Both the position numbers and the translations under genes were made by a program. DNA of 18,124 bases from Treponema sp. (GTDB taxonomy: Bacteria; Spirochaetota; Spirochaetia; Treponematales; Breznakiellaceae), in the NCBI GenBank assembly GCA_031288005.1, contig JAITSE010000029.1, positions 1-18,124 on the forward strand. Direction: 5' to 3'. The notes under the pieces were generated by a model that was not told the DNA's origin, did no database searches, and was given only the letters and a program-made list of their open reading frames with translations. Below, piece after piece: positions 5,709 to 16,037 of the stretch; positions within the stretch are counted from its first letter, which is position 1; the number at the start of each line of letters is the position of its first letter.

Positions 5709-8700
5709 ATGAGGGAAAACCGTCTGATACGCATAGTCTCCAATATTCTCGTTTTTTTGGTCCTGGCTGCCACCACATCGCTGCTTGTACGGCCTCTACA
5801 AAAGAACCTCTTTGCGAAAATGACGGCCCTGCGGAATGATCTCCTGGGTCGGGGGGAGGCTTTTCTAGGTATGAGGATCGAATACGCATCCATGAGTCCT
5901 TCTGTTTTCAGTACCCTTGATATACGGGATATACGTATTTATGGGTCTACACCGGAGCCCCTTGTTTCCCTTGGCAGACTGCGGATTTCCTTATCTCTTG
6001 CCGGCATCCTGCGGGGAGATGGAGTGGACGCCATCCGCCTCATCCGGCTGGATAAGCCCGTGCTTTCCCTGGACATTGACCACGCTGGGGACTGGGATGC
6101 CCTGTTTGCGAAAGCCGGAGAACATGGAGAAAATCCCGGCGCTGCGCCGGATGAAAGCCTTGGGGATTGGCTTGCCGGATTTTCCGGGAATTTCGCCCTT
6201 AAAATACGGGGCGGCGGATGCCATGTCCGTGCGGGAGGGAATAAGTTTTTTCTTGCCGGCCTTAATCTGGACACAGTGGTCCGGGGAAGCCGCGTTTTGC
6301 TGAAGGGCAGAGCTGAAGGCGAAGCGTTTTTTGAAACTTTCTTGGGCCGATCCAGGACCATGGGTTTGAACGGCAGATTCAGCGGGGAACTTGATACCCG
6401 GCTGCGGGAAGGAAAGCTGGCCATAGCGCTCCCCTCGTTTTACGGAGACGGATTCAGCTTCAGAACTCTTAAGTTTGACGTTGCGATAGATCCGGAAAAA
6501 ATTGAAGTTCAAAAGACGGAAGATGGATTTACCGGGGAACCGCACTCTTTTGATCTGTCTCTGGGCTATGTTTTTGGCATGGGGCGTTTTTTTGGACGTT
6601 TTGAAGGCCGGGATTTTAGCCCCCGGTTTCTTCTTTCCCTGTCGGGCCCCTGGAAAGAGTACAACTCCTTCCTTGGCCTAAGCGTTAACGGGTCTGTATC
6701 TTTCGAGACCGCTCCCGGCGGCGTTTCCTATTCCCTGGACCTTTCCGGAGACATGGGGGACTTGTTTCCCATAGATGGCGTTGCCTACGCCATTGCCGCA
6801 ACAGGAAATTTGGAATACGTCCGCTTTCGCCGTTTGGGGCTTACCTTTCCCCGGGGAGATATACAGTACGCCGGAGGCCTTAGTTTTAAGAACCTGTCTC
6901 CCAACGGGATGGTTTCCATACGCGATTTAAGCCTTGTTCCAGGTATCGATTCCCGATATCCGGACGGCGGGGGAGATGAGTACGTAATAAATGCGGACCT
7001 TACGGTGAGTTCTTACGGGCGGACCGTCGCCATTTTTGGAGACAGCGTATCTATGGGGCCGGTCCTCTTTACCGCTCTGGATGCCGGCATACAACGGGAA
7101 AACAGTGGTTTTACTTTCGATTTTTCGGCTCTGCGAATGTCTCCCGGCATAGAATCCTCCGGTGATGTCCGCATAAGCCGTTTTTCCGCAGAAGGCTCCT
7201 TTGATTACGAACCCCGGTATTTTCAGGCTGGCCTGATCTTTGACGCCTTTTCTGTGGACGACCTGCTCCGTATGCTGCGCCCGCTGGCAATAATTCCCAG
7301 CCTGCCGGAGACCGCATCCTTAGTTACAGCAAAGACGTCAATTACCACCGAAATTTTTGTAACCACTGACTTTGATCAGATTTTTTATAACGCTCCCCGT
7401 TTTGTACTTGTCTACCATAATGGGCAGAATGAGATTGTCGCGCTGTCCTCTATTTCTGGAACAAACAAACGCTTTGAACTGAACGAAAGCAATATTATCA
7501 TGACCGGCGCTGCGGCGGCAGGATCAGGGTACGAATTATCTGGATATTTGGACTTTTATAATCCCAATGACGTCAACTTTTCTCTGGCAGCATCTTATAA
7601 GGATATGTCCTATTACATTGAAGGGGCATTATTGGATCAGCGGTCTTTAAGTATCCAGGGGTCCTATGGCCTCTTGGTCTATATGAGCCGGACCGCTGAA
7701 GGCGGTTATTCCGGGTATGCCGAAGCCGCTTCTATTCCAATTTCTTTTCGGAGCCAGTTTTTCCGTTTGGGGTTTTTTTCATCCCTTAGGTATGATTCCA
7801 CCAAATCTTGGTCTATGGATATGATCCGACTGGAAATAAGCGAACTTGCTACTCCCGCGTCATCATCCGCTTCGCTGCGGTTTGCGGGAAGGGTGGATCA
7901 AAACGGCGCTTCCTTTCAGGATATCGTATTTGATGACGGCAGAGGTGAACTTTTTGGCCGGGCGTTCCTTTCTTGGAGCGGAAATACGGATATGGAATCT
8001 AAAATTCCGGAAACACTGGAAATATCTACTTCCGGAATTCCTGAAACTGATCCTGCCGACGCAGCGCCGGCTTTGTCCACAATCGATTTTTTCCTCCGCC
8101 TGGAAGACAGACAAGACAGCGAGATTTACAATTTTGAAGGTAAGTACGAAAACAGCCTTCTGGAGATGCGTCTTTTAGGGCGGGAAATGCAGTTGGGCCG
8201 GGTATTGGCGTCCGCTCCAAATGCTCTGGCTGCCGGTGAAGGGCTGCTGCGCTGGACGCCTGGAGGCCCCTATGAGATAACGGCAACCCTGTCGTCCCTT
8301 ACGGCGCGATATAATGAAAACATCATAGTCCTTTCATCCCAGGGGTCCCTCAGAAAAGACGAAATAGAGCTTCGTAATCTCAGAGTAAGTTACGGAAACA
8401 TTGAAGCTGAGATTCCTCTATTTCGCCTAAATCGCCGGGATTCAGGCGTTTGGGCTCAGGGACAGTTCCGGGGTATTGCGGCAGGCCGGAGAGTTGAAGG
8501 AGCCTTTACCTCTGAAGTAGACTTTGAACCTTTTGAGTCCTGGCTTGTTATGAGAAAAGCCCTGAACTCTTTTTCCGGCATCCTTAACGTAGAACAATTT
8601 CGTCTTGATAACCTAGACGCCGCTGATCCCTTCCGCCTTGTGTTTTCCCGGAATGAATCCCTTATTTCCCTTTCCGGCGGCCCCCGGGATATGCTGAGAT

Positions 8701-10214
8701 TCCGCATTACCGGCGATGGGTCTTTTTATGCCGGTCTTTCCTATCCGTTCCCAATTCGGGGCGCTGTAACCGGGACCATTACCGCCAATACGATAGACGC
8801 CAAGGCCGCTAATCTGTATATTGATCTTACCGTCCTTGGCCGCCTTTTGCCTCACAAGGAAAAGGTTGCTCTTACTGGCGGGGTAGTTAACGCGTCGGTG
8901 GACATAAAAGGACCGCTGAGCGATCCGGAATTTTTTGGAACAGCCCAGGGGAACAGCGTCCGCCTTGAGATTCCTCAATATTTAGGCGCCGAGCTCGGGC
9001 CGGTCCCTTTGATGATTATCTTTGACGGCAATGAGATGAGTTTTGGCCCTGTAAATGTGCCTGCGGGGAATGGGGCCGGCATGGTTTCCGGCTGGTTTCG
9101 TTTTGACCGCTGGGTTCCCGATACCTTCAGCATAGATATAAATTCTTCCCAGGAATATCCCGTCCCCTTTGATTTTGAAATTTTGGGGATCAGAGCCAGA
9201 GGAGATGCTTCGGGTTTCATGAATGTCTCGCTTCAGGATTCCCGGTTGTTTCTTTCTGGAGAACTTCTTGGGGAGGATATGGAAATAATTTTGGACAATC
9301 AAGGTATTACCGCGGCTATGAACCAGCCTGTTTCAAACGATATGGGGATCATTGCGGATTTTACCCTGACTACAGGCCGAAAAGTAGAATTTTTTTGGCC
9401 TACGGCGGATTATCCTCTGCTACAAGCTTCCGCCATGGCCGGACTGGAGATAAAAATAGCCAGCGATTCAGACAGCGGACGTTTTTCTATAACCGGAGAC
9501 ATAGGTCTCAGAAGCGGTTCTGTTTATTACGGGCAGCGTAATTTTTACATCCGGGAAGGCTCTCTCATTTTTAATGAAAATGAAATTCAGTTTGATCCCC
9601 GGATTACGGTACGGGCGGAAACCAGGGACCGCTCCGATGATGGGCCTGTGACTATTTCCATGATTGTAGATGACGCCCCGTTGGTAAATTTTACGGCCCG
9701 TTTTGAATCCAATCCGGCTCTTTCCCAGATTGAAATACTTTCTCTCATAGGACAAAATCTGACCGGTCTTCCCTTGGCGGGAGAAGAAGAGACACGGATT
9801 CAAAATATTATGTTTTCAGGAGTCGATTTTCTATCCCAGTCTATTGTTTTCCGCCGTCTGGAAAGAATAATCCGCGGTTTTACCCGCCTGGATATGTTTA
9901 CTTTTCACTCTCCTATAGTGCAAAACTTCATTAGCTCCCGCTGGAACCCGATTGACAATGAGGGAAGGGGTAACTATTTTGATAATACGGCTGTTTTTAT
10001 TGGTAAATACTTTAGTTCGGATATGTTTTTCCAGGGAAGTGTTTTTCTGCAATACGATGAAAACAAGTTGGACATGGGCGGTTATACCTTTGAGACAAAT
10101 CTGGGAATAGAGGTCCGCAGTCCATTATTTGATATTCACTGGGATATTGCTCCCCTTAAATATGAGACATTTTTTGATGCCTCTCTCACATTGATGTGGA
10201 GATGGCTGTTTTGA
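5709..10214 (+). CDS. tamB: TamB-like translocation and assembly protein
   Basis: From ATG 5709 the protein is 1501 residues: a short basic start, one membrane segment ('IVSNILVFLVLAATTSLLV', about residues 8-26), then a very long beta-rich periplasmic region typical of AsmA/TamB proteins. The C-terminal TamB (DUF490) domain is recognisable near residues 1275-1380, with 'NFYIREGSLIFNENEIQFDP' and 'SNPALSQIEILSLIGQNLTG'. TamB spans the periplasm and works with an Omp85 protein in outer-membrane protein insertion or lipid transport. The open frame extends upstream to 5460, but those 83 residues have no TamB character, and the membrane anchor begins right after the chosen Met. bamA follows 10 nt downstream, suggesting that this TamB partners with BamA itself, as in bacteria lacking TamA. 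Confidence 0.85.
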   Translation: MRENRLIRIVSNILVFLVLAATTSLLVRPLQKNLFAKMTALRNDLLGRGEAFLGMRIEYASMSPSVFSTLDIRDIRIYGSTPEPLVSLGRLRISLSLAGILRGDGVDAIRLIRLDKPVLSLDIDHAGDWDALFAKAGEHGENPGAAPDESLGDWLAGFSGNFALKIRGGGCHVRAGGNKFFLAGLNLDTVVRGSRVLLKGRAEGEAFFETFLGRSRTMGLNGRFSGELDTRLREGKLAIALPSFYGDGFSFRTLKFDVAIDPEKIEVQKTEDGFTGEPHSFDLSLGYVFGMGRFFGRFEGRDFSPRFLLSLSGPWKEYNSFLGLSVNGSVSFETAPGGVSYSLDLSGDMGDLFPIDGVAYAIAATGNLEYVRFRRLGLTFPRGDIQYAGGLSFKNLSPNGMVSIRDLSLVPGIDSRYPDGGGDEYVINADLTVSSYGRTVAIFGDSVSMGPVLFTALDAGIQRENSGFTFDFSALRMSPGIESSGDVRISRFSAEGSFDYEPRYFQAGLIFDAFSVDDLLRMLRPLAIIPSLPETASLVTAKTSITTEIFVTTDFDQIFYNAPRFVLVYHNGQNEIVALSSISGTNKRFELNESNIIMTGAAAAGSGYELSGYLDFYNPNDVNFSLAASYKDMSYYIEGALLDQRSLSIQGSYGLLVYMSRTAEGGYSGYAEAASIPISFRSQFFRLGFFSSLRYDSTKSWSMDMIRLEISELATPASSSASLRFAGRVDQNGASFQDIVFDDGRGELFGRAFLSWSGNTDMESKIPETLEISTSGIPETDPADAAPALSTIDFFLRLEDRQDSEIYNFEGKYENSLLEMRLLGREMQLGRVLASAPNALAAGEGLLRWTPGGPYEITATLSSLTARYNENIIVLSSQGSLRKDEIELRNLRVSYGNIEAEIPLFRLNRRDSGVWAQGQFRGIAAGRRVEGAFTSEVDFEPFESWLVMRKALNSFSGILNVEQFRLDNLDAADPFRLVFSRNESLISLSGGPRDMLRFRITGDGSFYAGLSYPFPIRGAVTGTITANTIDAKAANLYIDLTVLGRLLPHKEKVALTGGVVNASVDIKGPLSDPEFFGTAQGNSVRLEIPQYLGAELGPVPLMIIFDGNEMSFGPVNVPAGNGAGMVSGWFRFDRWVPDTFSIDINSSQEYPVPFDFEILGIRARGDASGFMNVSLQDSRLFLSGELLGEDMEIILDNQGITAAMNQPVSNDMGIIADFTLTTGRKVEFFWPTADYPLLQASAMAGLEIKIASDSDSGRFSITGDIGLRSGSVYYGQRNFYIREGSLIFNENEIQFDPRITVRAETRDRSDDGPVTISMIVDDAPLVNFTARFESNPALSQIEILSLIGQNLTGLPLAGEEETRIQNIMFSGVDFLSQSIVFRRLERIIRGFTRLDMFTFHSPIVQNFISSRWNPIDNEGRGNYFDNTAVFIGKYFSSDMFFQGSVFLQYDENKLDMGGYTFETNLGIEVRSPLFDIHWDIAPLKYETFFDASLTLMWRWLF

Positions 10215-10224
10215 AGGAGTTTAG

Positions 10225-12708
10225 ATGCATAGGGGATTCGGTTTTGTATTCTTTGTTTATATCTTGTCAGCGGCAGTTTCTGTGCCTGCTCAGGAATCAG
10301 CGGAGTGGTATCTGGAAAAACCGATACGGGATATAGTTTTTGAAGGACTCAATCATATAAAAAAGTCTGAGCTTGAGGGCGTCATTAAGCCTTTTATGGG
10401 CCGCCCTTTTTCCGAAGATCTTTTCTGGGAACTCCAGGGACGAATTTACGCGCTGGAATACTTTGATGTCATATCTCCCAGCGCTGTACCGGCGGATTCT
10501 TCGGGAACCGGGGTGGTTATACGTTTTGTAGTGAGCGAACGGCCTATCGTCTCCAAGATAACCTTTGCCGGCAACAGCCGCCTCCGCCGCAACGACCTCA
10601 TGGATACGATTACTATTAAGATAAACGATGTGATGAATCAGCTAAAAATCCGGGCGGACGAAGCGGCCATTGTCAACAAGTACCTGGAAAAGGGGTATCC
10701 CGATATTCATGTCCGCTCCGAATCCCAAGCCGTCCGGGAGGGAGCTGTGGCGGTAACATTCTTCATCACAGAAGGGGATCAGGTAACCATAGACGCCTTC
10801 TACTTTGAGGGAAACGCTATTTTTTCGGATCGGACCCTTAAAGGACAGCTATCCTTAAAAGCGAAAGGCTTTTTGAATGACGGCGCTTTTCAGGAAGCCA
10901 AACTTATAGCCGATCAGTCCGCAATTACCCAATACTACCACGACAGGGGATATATAGACGCCGAAGTGACCGATGTGGTCAGAGATATACATAAAGATGA
11001 AAAGGGCAATAATAATCTGTCCATTATCTTTAGGATCAATGAAGGCCGTATATATAATTTTGGCGGAGTTACCTTTGAAGGCAATCTGATTTTCCCGGAC
11101 GAACAACTTGGGCGTTTGATTTATTCCAAGCCTGGAACTGTAGTCAATGCCCGGAGGGTGGAAGCGGACATCCAAAGGGTGGCGGATATGTACTACGAAA
11201 ACGGTTATATCTTCAATTCTATAAGTCATGAGCCAAGGCGGGACCGGGAAGCCGGCAGTATTTCTTATCACATAATTATTGTTGAGCGCGGCAGGGCCCA
11301 TATTGAGAGAATAGTTATTCAAGGGAATAAAAAAACCAAAGACCATGTGATCTTGAGAGAAATTCCCCTGGAGCCGGGAGACATATTTTCCAAAGCCAAA
11401 GTGTTGGAAGGGATGAGGAACCTGTATAACTTACAGTATTTCTCCAATATAATGCCTGAGCCCACGGCGGGAAGCGCCGATAACCTCATGGACCTTATTT
11501 TCAGCGTGGAGGAACAACTTACCACGGACTTCCAGATAGGCGCAACCTTTTCGGGCAGTACGGATCCTGAGGCATTCCCGCTGTCGGGACTTGTCAAGCT
11601 TAACGACCGGAATTTCCTTGGTCTTGGAAATATGTTCGGCGGGGAGATCAACGCGAATCAGGATACTCAGACCTTGTCCATCACATACACCCAGCGCTGG
11701 ATATTTGGACTGCCGCTGTCAGGCGGCTTTGATTTTACGTTTCAGCACATAAAACGCAAAACTTATCAGGATAGTGTCTATCCATTTTTTAACGGCGACG
11801 AAACCGGCGCCTTTCCTGACGGATTTGAGTCGTATGAAAACTATGTGTCCGTCAACAAAACTCCGGCCAGGGAATTTTTGATGTCTTATGACTGGCTTAG
11901 CTTGTCCTTTGGGTTTTCTACCGGCTACCGCTGGCTTACCGGCCTGGGGAATCTGGGGATCAGCGGGGGAATCAGGACCGGCATGGAAAGAAATGACTAT
12001 GACGAATCCCTTTACCGGGCCTTTGACCCAAAGCTTAGAGACAGAAACGGTACGTTTGTACCCGCTCTTTCCTTTTGGACTTCGATTTCTCTGGATCAGA
12101 GGGATATCTACTATGATCCGTCTAAGGGCTATTACGGAATTCAGCGCTTGGCCTATTACGGCATACTTCCCAAAGAGCGGGAACACTATATCAAGACCGA
12201 TACCAAGGCAGAGGCTTTTTTTACTCTTCTTAACCTGCCTATAACAGACACCTATAATTTTAAATCCGTTTTCGGCATCCACAGCGGCCTTTCCTTTATT
12301 CTGCCCCAGCCGGGCCTAAAACTTGCGGAGATCAATGAGGCAAATAAACTTTCTGTAGACGGAATGTTTACAGGACGGGGCTGGGCGGGTGAGCGGACGA
12401 ATCGCGGCCTTGTCCTTTGGGAAAACTGGGCGGAACTGCGCTTCCCGCTTCTGCCTGGGATGATCTCTTTCGATATGTTCTTTGACGCTGCGGCCAAAAA
12501 AGACACGCCTTATGAATTTTTTCACAGCTTTGCGCTGGAAGATCTGCGCTTCAGCCTTGGTTTCGGTCCTCGCATCTCCATACCCCAGTTCCCACTCAAG
12601 CTGCAATTTGCCAGACGTTTCACCATACAGGACGGCGATATAGTATGGGAACATGGAGCCATAGGATTGTTCGATTTTGTAGTATCCTTTACACTAGCTA
12701 CGTATTAG
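10225..12708 (+). CDS. bamA: Outer-membrane protein assembly factor BamA
   Basis: An 827-residue Omp85 protein. It has a signal peptide (residues 1-22, ending near 'SVPAQES'), about five POTRA domains up to roughly residue 430 with repeated 'F.GN..' turns (for example 'ITFAGNSRL', 'FYFEGNAIF', 'VTFEGNLIF', 'IVIQGNKKT'), then a 16-strand-type barrel. The loop-6 motif appears as 'TGRGW' near residue 717, in place of the usual VRGF/Y. The chain ends in an aromatic residue (…FTLATY), as outer-membrane barrels do. BamA folds and inserts beta-barrel proteins. AAGGAG at 10214-10219 overlaps the tamB stop and gives a well-placed ribosome binding site. It corresponds to the Tp92/TP0326 antigen of T. 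pallidum by gene order and architecture. Confidence 0.95.
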   Translation: MHRGFGFVFFVYILSAAVSVPAQESAEWYLEKPIRDIVFEGLNHIKKSELEGVIKPFMGRPFSEDLFWELQGRIYALEYFDVISPSAVPADSSGTGVVIRFVVSERPIVSKITFAGNSRLRRNDLMDTITIKINDVMNQLKIRADEAAIVNKYLEKGYPDIHVRSESQAVREGAVAVTFFITEGDQVTIDAFYFEGNAIFSDRTLKGQLSLKAKGFLNDGAFQEAKLIADQSAITQYYHDRGYIDAEVTDVVRDIHKDEKGNNNLSIIFRINEGRIYNFGGVTFEGNLIFPDEQLGRLIYSKPGTVVNARRVEADIQRVADMYYENGYIFNSISHEPRRDREAGSISYHIIIVERGRAHIERIVIQGNKKTKDHVILREIPLEPGDIFSKAKVLEGMRNLYNLQYFSNIMPEPTAGSADNLMDLIFSVEEQLTTDFQIGATFSGSTDPEAFPLSGLVKLNDRNFLGLGNMFGGEINANQDTQTLSITYTQRWIFGLPLSGGFDFTFQHIKRKTYQDSVYPFFNGDETGAFPDGFESYENYVSVNKTPAREFLMSYDWLSLSFGFSTGYRWLTGLGNLGISGGIRTGMERNDYDESLYRAFDPKLRDRNGTFVPALSFWTSISLDQRDIYYDPSKGYYGIQRLAYYGILPKEREHYIKTDTKAEAFFTLLNLPITDTYNFKSVFGIHSGLSFILPQPGLKLAEINEANKLSVDGMFTGRGWAGERTNRGLVLWENWAELRFPLLPGMISFDMFFDAAAKKDTPYEFFHSFALEDLRFSLGFGPRISIPQFPLKLQFARRFTIQDGDIVWEHGAIGLFDFVVSFTLATY

Positions 12709-12722
12709 CATATACTGACTTT

Positions 12723-13256
12723 ATGATTAGAGTGAAATGTATTTTTTTATTCTGTTTTTTGTTCATGTTTCTGGGGCTGTCCGCTGGAGCTCAGCAGCTT
12801 ACTCGTTTCGCTGTAGTTGACCTTCCCAGAGTGTATTCATCTTTTTTCCGGGATTCCAGGGCGGTGCGTGAATGGGAAGAACGGAGCGCCCGGATTCAGA
12901 CGGAAGTTGACAAGATGAAGGCGGAAATCCAGTCCCTGCAAAGCGCCCAACTGGACGCTGTAGCCGGCGGAGACGAAGCCCGTTCACTCAAGCTGGAGAA
13001 CGACATTTACCGTAAATCTGAATATCTTAAAGAGTATTTCAGGGTTAAAACCGCGGAACTTAACGATCAAAAAAACAAGCTGGCCCAATCGGGGACTTTT
13101 CTGGATCAGATATACGCCGAAATCCGCTTTATCGCGGAAAGCGAAGGGTACAGTATGGTTCTGAATAAAGAAAACACCGGTATACTTTGGTATAGCCCTA
13201 CTGTTGATATTACAGAAAAATTGATTAACAACTTGTTGGCCAAGGCAGGACGGTAA
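12723..13256 (+). CDS. skp: Skp/OmpH-family periplasmic chaperone
   Basis: The protein is 177 residues from ATG 12723. That start puts a clean signal peptide first ('FLFCFLFMFLGLSAGAQQ', cleavage near residues 23-24). An upstream in-frame ATG at 12645 lies inside bamA and would place 26 unlikely residues before it. The mature part shows the OmpH pattern: an N-terminal strand 'FAVVDLPRVYSSF', a long charged coiled coil (about residues 55-125) and a C-terminal strand ('GYSMVLNKENTGILWYS'). Skp holds unfolded outer-membrane proteins in the periplasm before BamA inserts them, which fits its place directly after bamA. There is no strong Shine-Dalgarno sequence before 12723. Confidence 0.88.
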   Translation: MIRVKCIFLFCFLFMFLGLSAGAQQLTRFAVVDLPRVYSSFFRDSRAVREWEERSARIQTEVDKMKAEIQSLQSAQLDAVAGGDEARSLKLENDIYRKSEYLKEYFRVKTAELNDQKNKLAQSGTFLDQIYAEIRFIAESEGYSMVLNKENTGILWYSPTVDITEKLINNLLAKAGR

Positions 13257-13274
13257 GGAGGAATTATAAGCTCT

Positions 13275-15974
13275 GTGGATTCGAGTCCCCTGCTCGATCA
13301 GTACAGGCGGATAAAACGGGAAAATCAGGGAAACGTTTTATTCTTTCGTCTTGGCGATTTTTATGAAATGTTTGCCGAGGATGCCCTGGAAGTTTCAGCC
13401 CTGCTAAATCTCACATTAACAAGCCGCAACGGACTTCCTATGTGCGGAATCCCTTATCATGCGGCACGGTCCTATATCGCCAGACTCCTAAAATTAGGCA
13501 AAAAAATCGCTATTTGTGAGCAGATTTCAGAACCTGCCAGGGGACGCGGCGTTATTGAGCGCAAAGTCGTAGAGGTAATCACCCCGGGAACTACTGTCGA
13601 TGAAGATTACCTGGACAAGGAAAGCTCCAACTACCTAGCAGCTCTCGCGGCCAGCTCTAAATTTATCTCTTTTGCCTATATAGACATTTCCGCCGGGGAC
13701 TTTCATGCGACATCCTTCCCATTTGAAAGAGCGGCGGAGCGGCTCCGTCTGGAACTGGAGCGGCTTCAAATTAAAGAGGTAGTGGCCCAAGAATCTCTGC
13801 TGGAAGAGAACACTGCTCTTGCGGTCGCTGTAATGGAACGGCCCGCTCTGGTGATAAACCGCTGGGCCGACTGGCTTTTTGACCACAGGCGAAGCTGCGA
13901 GCGGCTGGAAAAGCAGTTTGGCGCTTCGGCGTTAAAGGGCTTCGGACTTACGGATGACGCCCCGGAAATCCTTGCCGCCGGCGCCCTGCTTGATTACCTT
14001 GACGACACGGCGCGGAGCCTCATCCCCCATGTCAGATTCTTATATCTTTACGGGGATACTGAGTATGTAGGCATAGATGAATCCTCCCTGCGGAATCTGG
14101 AACTAATTCGAAATCTTAGAGACGGGGATATAAAGTTTTCGCTGCTCGAAGTGATAGACGAAACCCGTACCGCCATGGGCCGGCGGCTGCTTAAACGGCG
14201 CCTTCTTCACCCGCTGCGGACTCCGGACAGGATAAACAGGCGGCTCGACACGGTAGAAGCCTTCTACCGTGAGCAGGAGCGGCTTACAGCTATACGGGAA
14301 CTCCTGGGCAAGACCCCAGACCTGGAACGCCTCTGTTCCCGTCTTGCAATGGACAGAGCCCACGGCAAAGATATGGCTGCAATTAAAAATGCGCTCACTG
14401 TTTTTGAGTCCCTGGAGAACTTTATCCTTGATCTTCCCCTTTTTTTTGAAACTTCATCTGTTTCTGAAAGCCAGCCTGATCTAGGCAGCTCCTTCTCTAA
14501 ACTCATGGCCCTCAGGGACATCCTGGAAAAAAGCCTTGCGGAAGATGCGCCAGTCCTTTTAACCGAGGGTGGATTAATAAGGGACGGGTTTAATAAAAAG
14601 CTGGACCGGTACAAACGCCTCAAAGATAACGGGCGGCAGCTCCTTGGTGATTACCTTGAGGAAGAACGGCGGACTACGGGGATTCATAGCCTCAAGATAC
14701 GCTACAACCGGCTTATAGGCTATTTTTTTGAAGTAACAAAAAACCATCTTTCCAAGGTTCCCCCTCATTTTATCCGGCGTCAGGGCATAGTTGCTGGTGA
14801 AAGGTTTACCACGGACCGCCTTGCCGCTCTGGAATCGGATATAAACGGCGCTTCGGACAGAATTATAGAACTGGAAAAAAATTTGTTTCTGCAAATACGG
14901 GAGCAGGCCAAGGACGCCCTCCCCGAAATTTCCACAGCCGCCAGGCGTATAGCCGAGATTGATGTATCCCAATCCCTGGCCCGTTCCGCCACCGTGCGAG
15001 GCTGGGTGCGCCCATGCGTAGACAACCGCAGCCGTACCTGCATCGTCGAGGGCCGCCACCCGGTGGTAGAAGCCCACCTTCCAGGCGGCGAATTCATCCC
15101 TAACGATACGCTTCTGGACGGGGAGGGAGTTTGCTTCGCCCTAATCACCGGCCCCAATATGGCCGGCAAATCCACCTACCTGCGGCAGACCGCGCTCATA
15201 ACCATTCTGGCCCAGATGGGCAGCTTTGTCCCCGCCAGAGAAGCCGGCATCGGCCTGGTTGACCGCATCTACTGCCGTGTGGGAGCTTCAGACAATCTTG
15301 CCAGAGGCGAATCGACTTTCCTCATGGAAATGAACGAAACCGCCTACATCCTCAATACCGCCACGGATAGAAGCCTCGTCATCATGGATGAAGTAGGACG
15401 GGGCACGGGGACCAATGACGGCCTCGCCATAGCCTGGGCCGTGAGCGAAGAACTCCTTGACCACATCAAATGCCGTACCCTCTTTGCTACCCACTACCAT
15501 GAACTTTCGGAACTTTCCCATCCTAATATGGCAAACCGCTCCATGGAAGTCCTGAACAAAGATGGGGAACTCGTCTTTCTGCGTAAGCTCAAGGAAGGGC
15601 CTTCCGCAGAATCCTACGGCCTCCATGTCGCAAGGCTCGCCGGCCTTCCTAAACGGGTCCTTTTCCGTGCCGGCGGCATCCTGGAGCGTTTAAGGGAGCG
15701 GAATCGCGTTCTGGGCGAAGTTCCAGAAAAAGACCGGCCCGCTGCCGGGGAAGCGGCGCCATCTGGCCCGGCGCAGTCCTTGCCGGAGAAAGCTGCGGAT
15801 GAGCGTTATTCCCGCTTTATTGAAGATATGTCCGCCCTTAACCCGGACCGCATGACTCCCGTTGAAGCCCTGAACCGGCTTTACACATGGAAACAGTTTT
15901 TCAACGGCAAAAGCTCATCCCGTTCATCGCATGGAAACAAATCCGCTCACGGGCCTTCGCTGTTTGATTCGTAG
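13275..15974 (+). CDS. mutS: DNA mismatch repair protein MutS
   Basis: An 899-residue MutS1. The mismatch-reading Phe-x-Glu motif is at F29-Y30-E31 in 'GDFYEMF'. Walker A 'GPNMAGKST' is at residues 626-634, Walker B at 'LVIMDEVGRGTGTNDG', and the conserved 'FATHYHELSEL' follows. The C-terminus adds an alanine/proline-rich linker and a short helical tail ending in 'PSLFDS'. MutS recognises mismatches and starts repair with MutL. The start is a GTG at 13275 with AAGGAGG at 13255-13261, a long spacing of 13 nt; no better in-frame start exists downstream before 'LLDQY'. The Shine-Dalgarno overlaps the skp stop, so mutS is probably read from the outer-membrane operon. Confidence 0.97.
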   Translation: MDSSPLLDQYRRIKRENQGNVLFFRLGDFYEMFAEDALEVSALLNLTLTSRNGLPMCGIPYHAARSYIARLLKLGKKIAICEQISEPARGRGVIERKVVEVITPGTTVDEDYLDKESSNYLAALAASSKFISFAYIDISAGDFHATSFPFERAAERLRLELERLQIKEVVAQESLLEENTALAVAVMERPALVINRWADWLFDHRRSCERLEKQFGASALKGFGLTDDAPEILAAGALLDYLDDTARSLIPHVRFLYLYGDTEYVGIDESSLRNLELIRNLRDGDIKFSLLEVIDETRTAMGRRLLKRRLLHPLRTPDRINRRLDTVEAFYREQERLTAIRELLGKTPDLERLCSRLAMDRAHGKDMAAIKNALTVFESLENFILDLPLFFETSSVSESQPDLGSSFSKLMALRDILEKSLAEDAPVLLTEGGLIRDGFNKKLDRYKRLKDNGRQLLGDYLEEERRTTGIHSLKIRYNRLIGYFFEVTKNHLSKVPPHFIRRQGIVAGERFTTDRLAALESDINGASDRIIELEKNLFLQIREQAKDALPEISTAARRIAEIDVSQSLARSATVRGWVRPCVDNRSRTCIVEGRHPVVEAHLPGGEFIPNDTLLDGEGVCFALITGPNMAGKSTYLRQTALITILAQMGSFVPAREAGIGLVDRIYCRVGASDNLARGESTFLMEMNETAYILNTATDRSLVIMDEVGRGTGTNDGLAIAWAVSEELLDHIKCRTLFATHYHELSELSHPNMANRSMEVLNKDGELVFLRKLKEGPSAESYGLHVARLAGLPKRVLFRAGGILERLRERNRVLGEVPEKDRPAAGEAAPSGPAQSLPEKAADERYSRFIEDMSALNPDRMTPVEALNRLYTWKQFFNGKSSSRSSHGNKSAHGPSLFDS

Positions 15975-16000
15975 CCGCCCTTGCCGCCGCACAGCGCGTC

Positions 16001-16030
16001 TATTGCCACTCGCCGCGGTTTGCGGCAATA
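16001..16030 (+). promoter_or_regulatory. Hairpin just before the metA start
   Basis: TATTGCC (16001-16007) and GGCAATA (16024-16030) form a perfect 7-bp stem enclosing a CGC/GCG-rich loop, ending 7 nt before the metA ATG. It covers the place where a ribosome binding site would lie, and no Shine-Dalgarno sequence is visible. It might modulate metA translation. There is no space for a SAM riboswitch of a known class. Confidence 0.35.
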
Positions 16031-16037
16031 TAGCGAT

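Noticed and set aside
12645..12722. Upstream start for the Skp-like protein
   Set aside because: It lies within the bamA coding end in another frame and would bury the signal peptide behind 26 residues.
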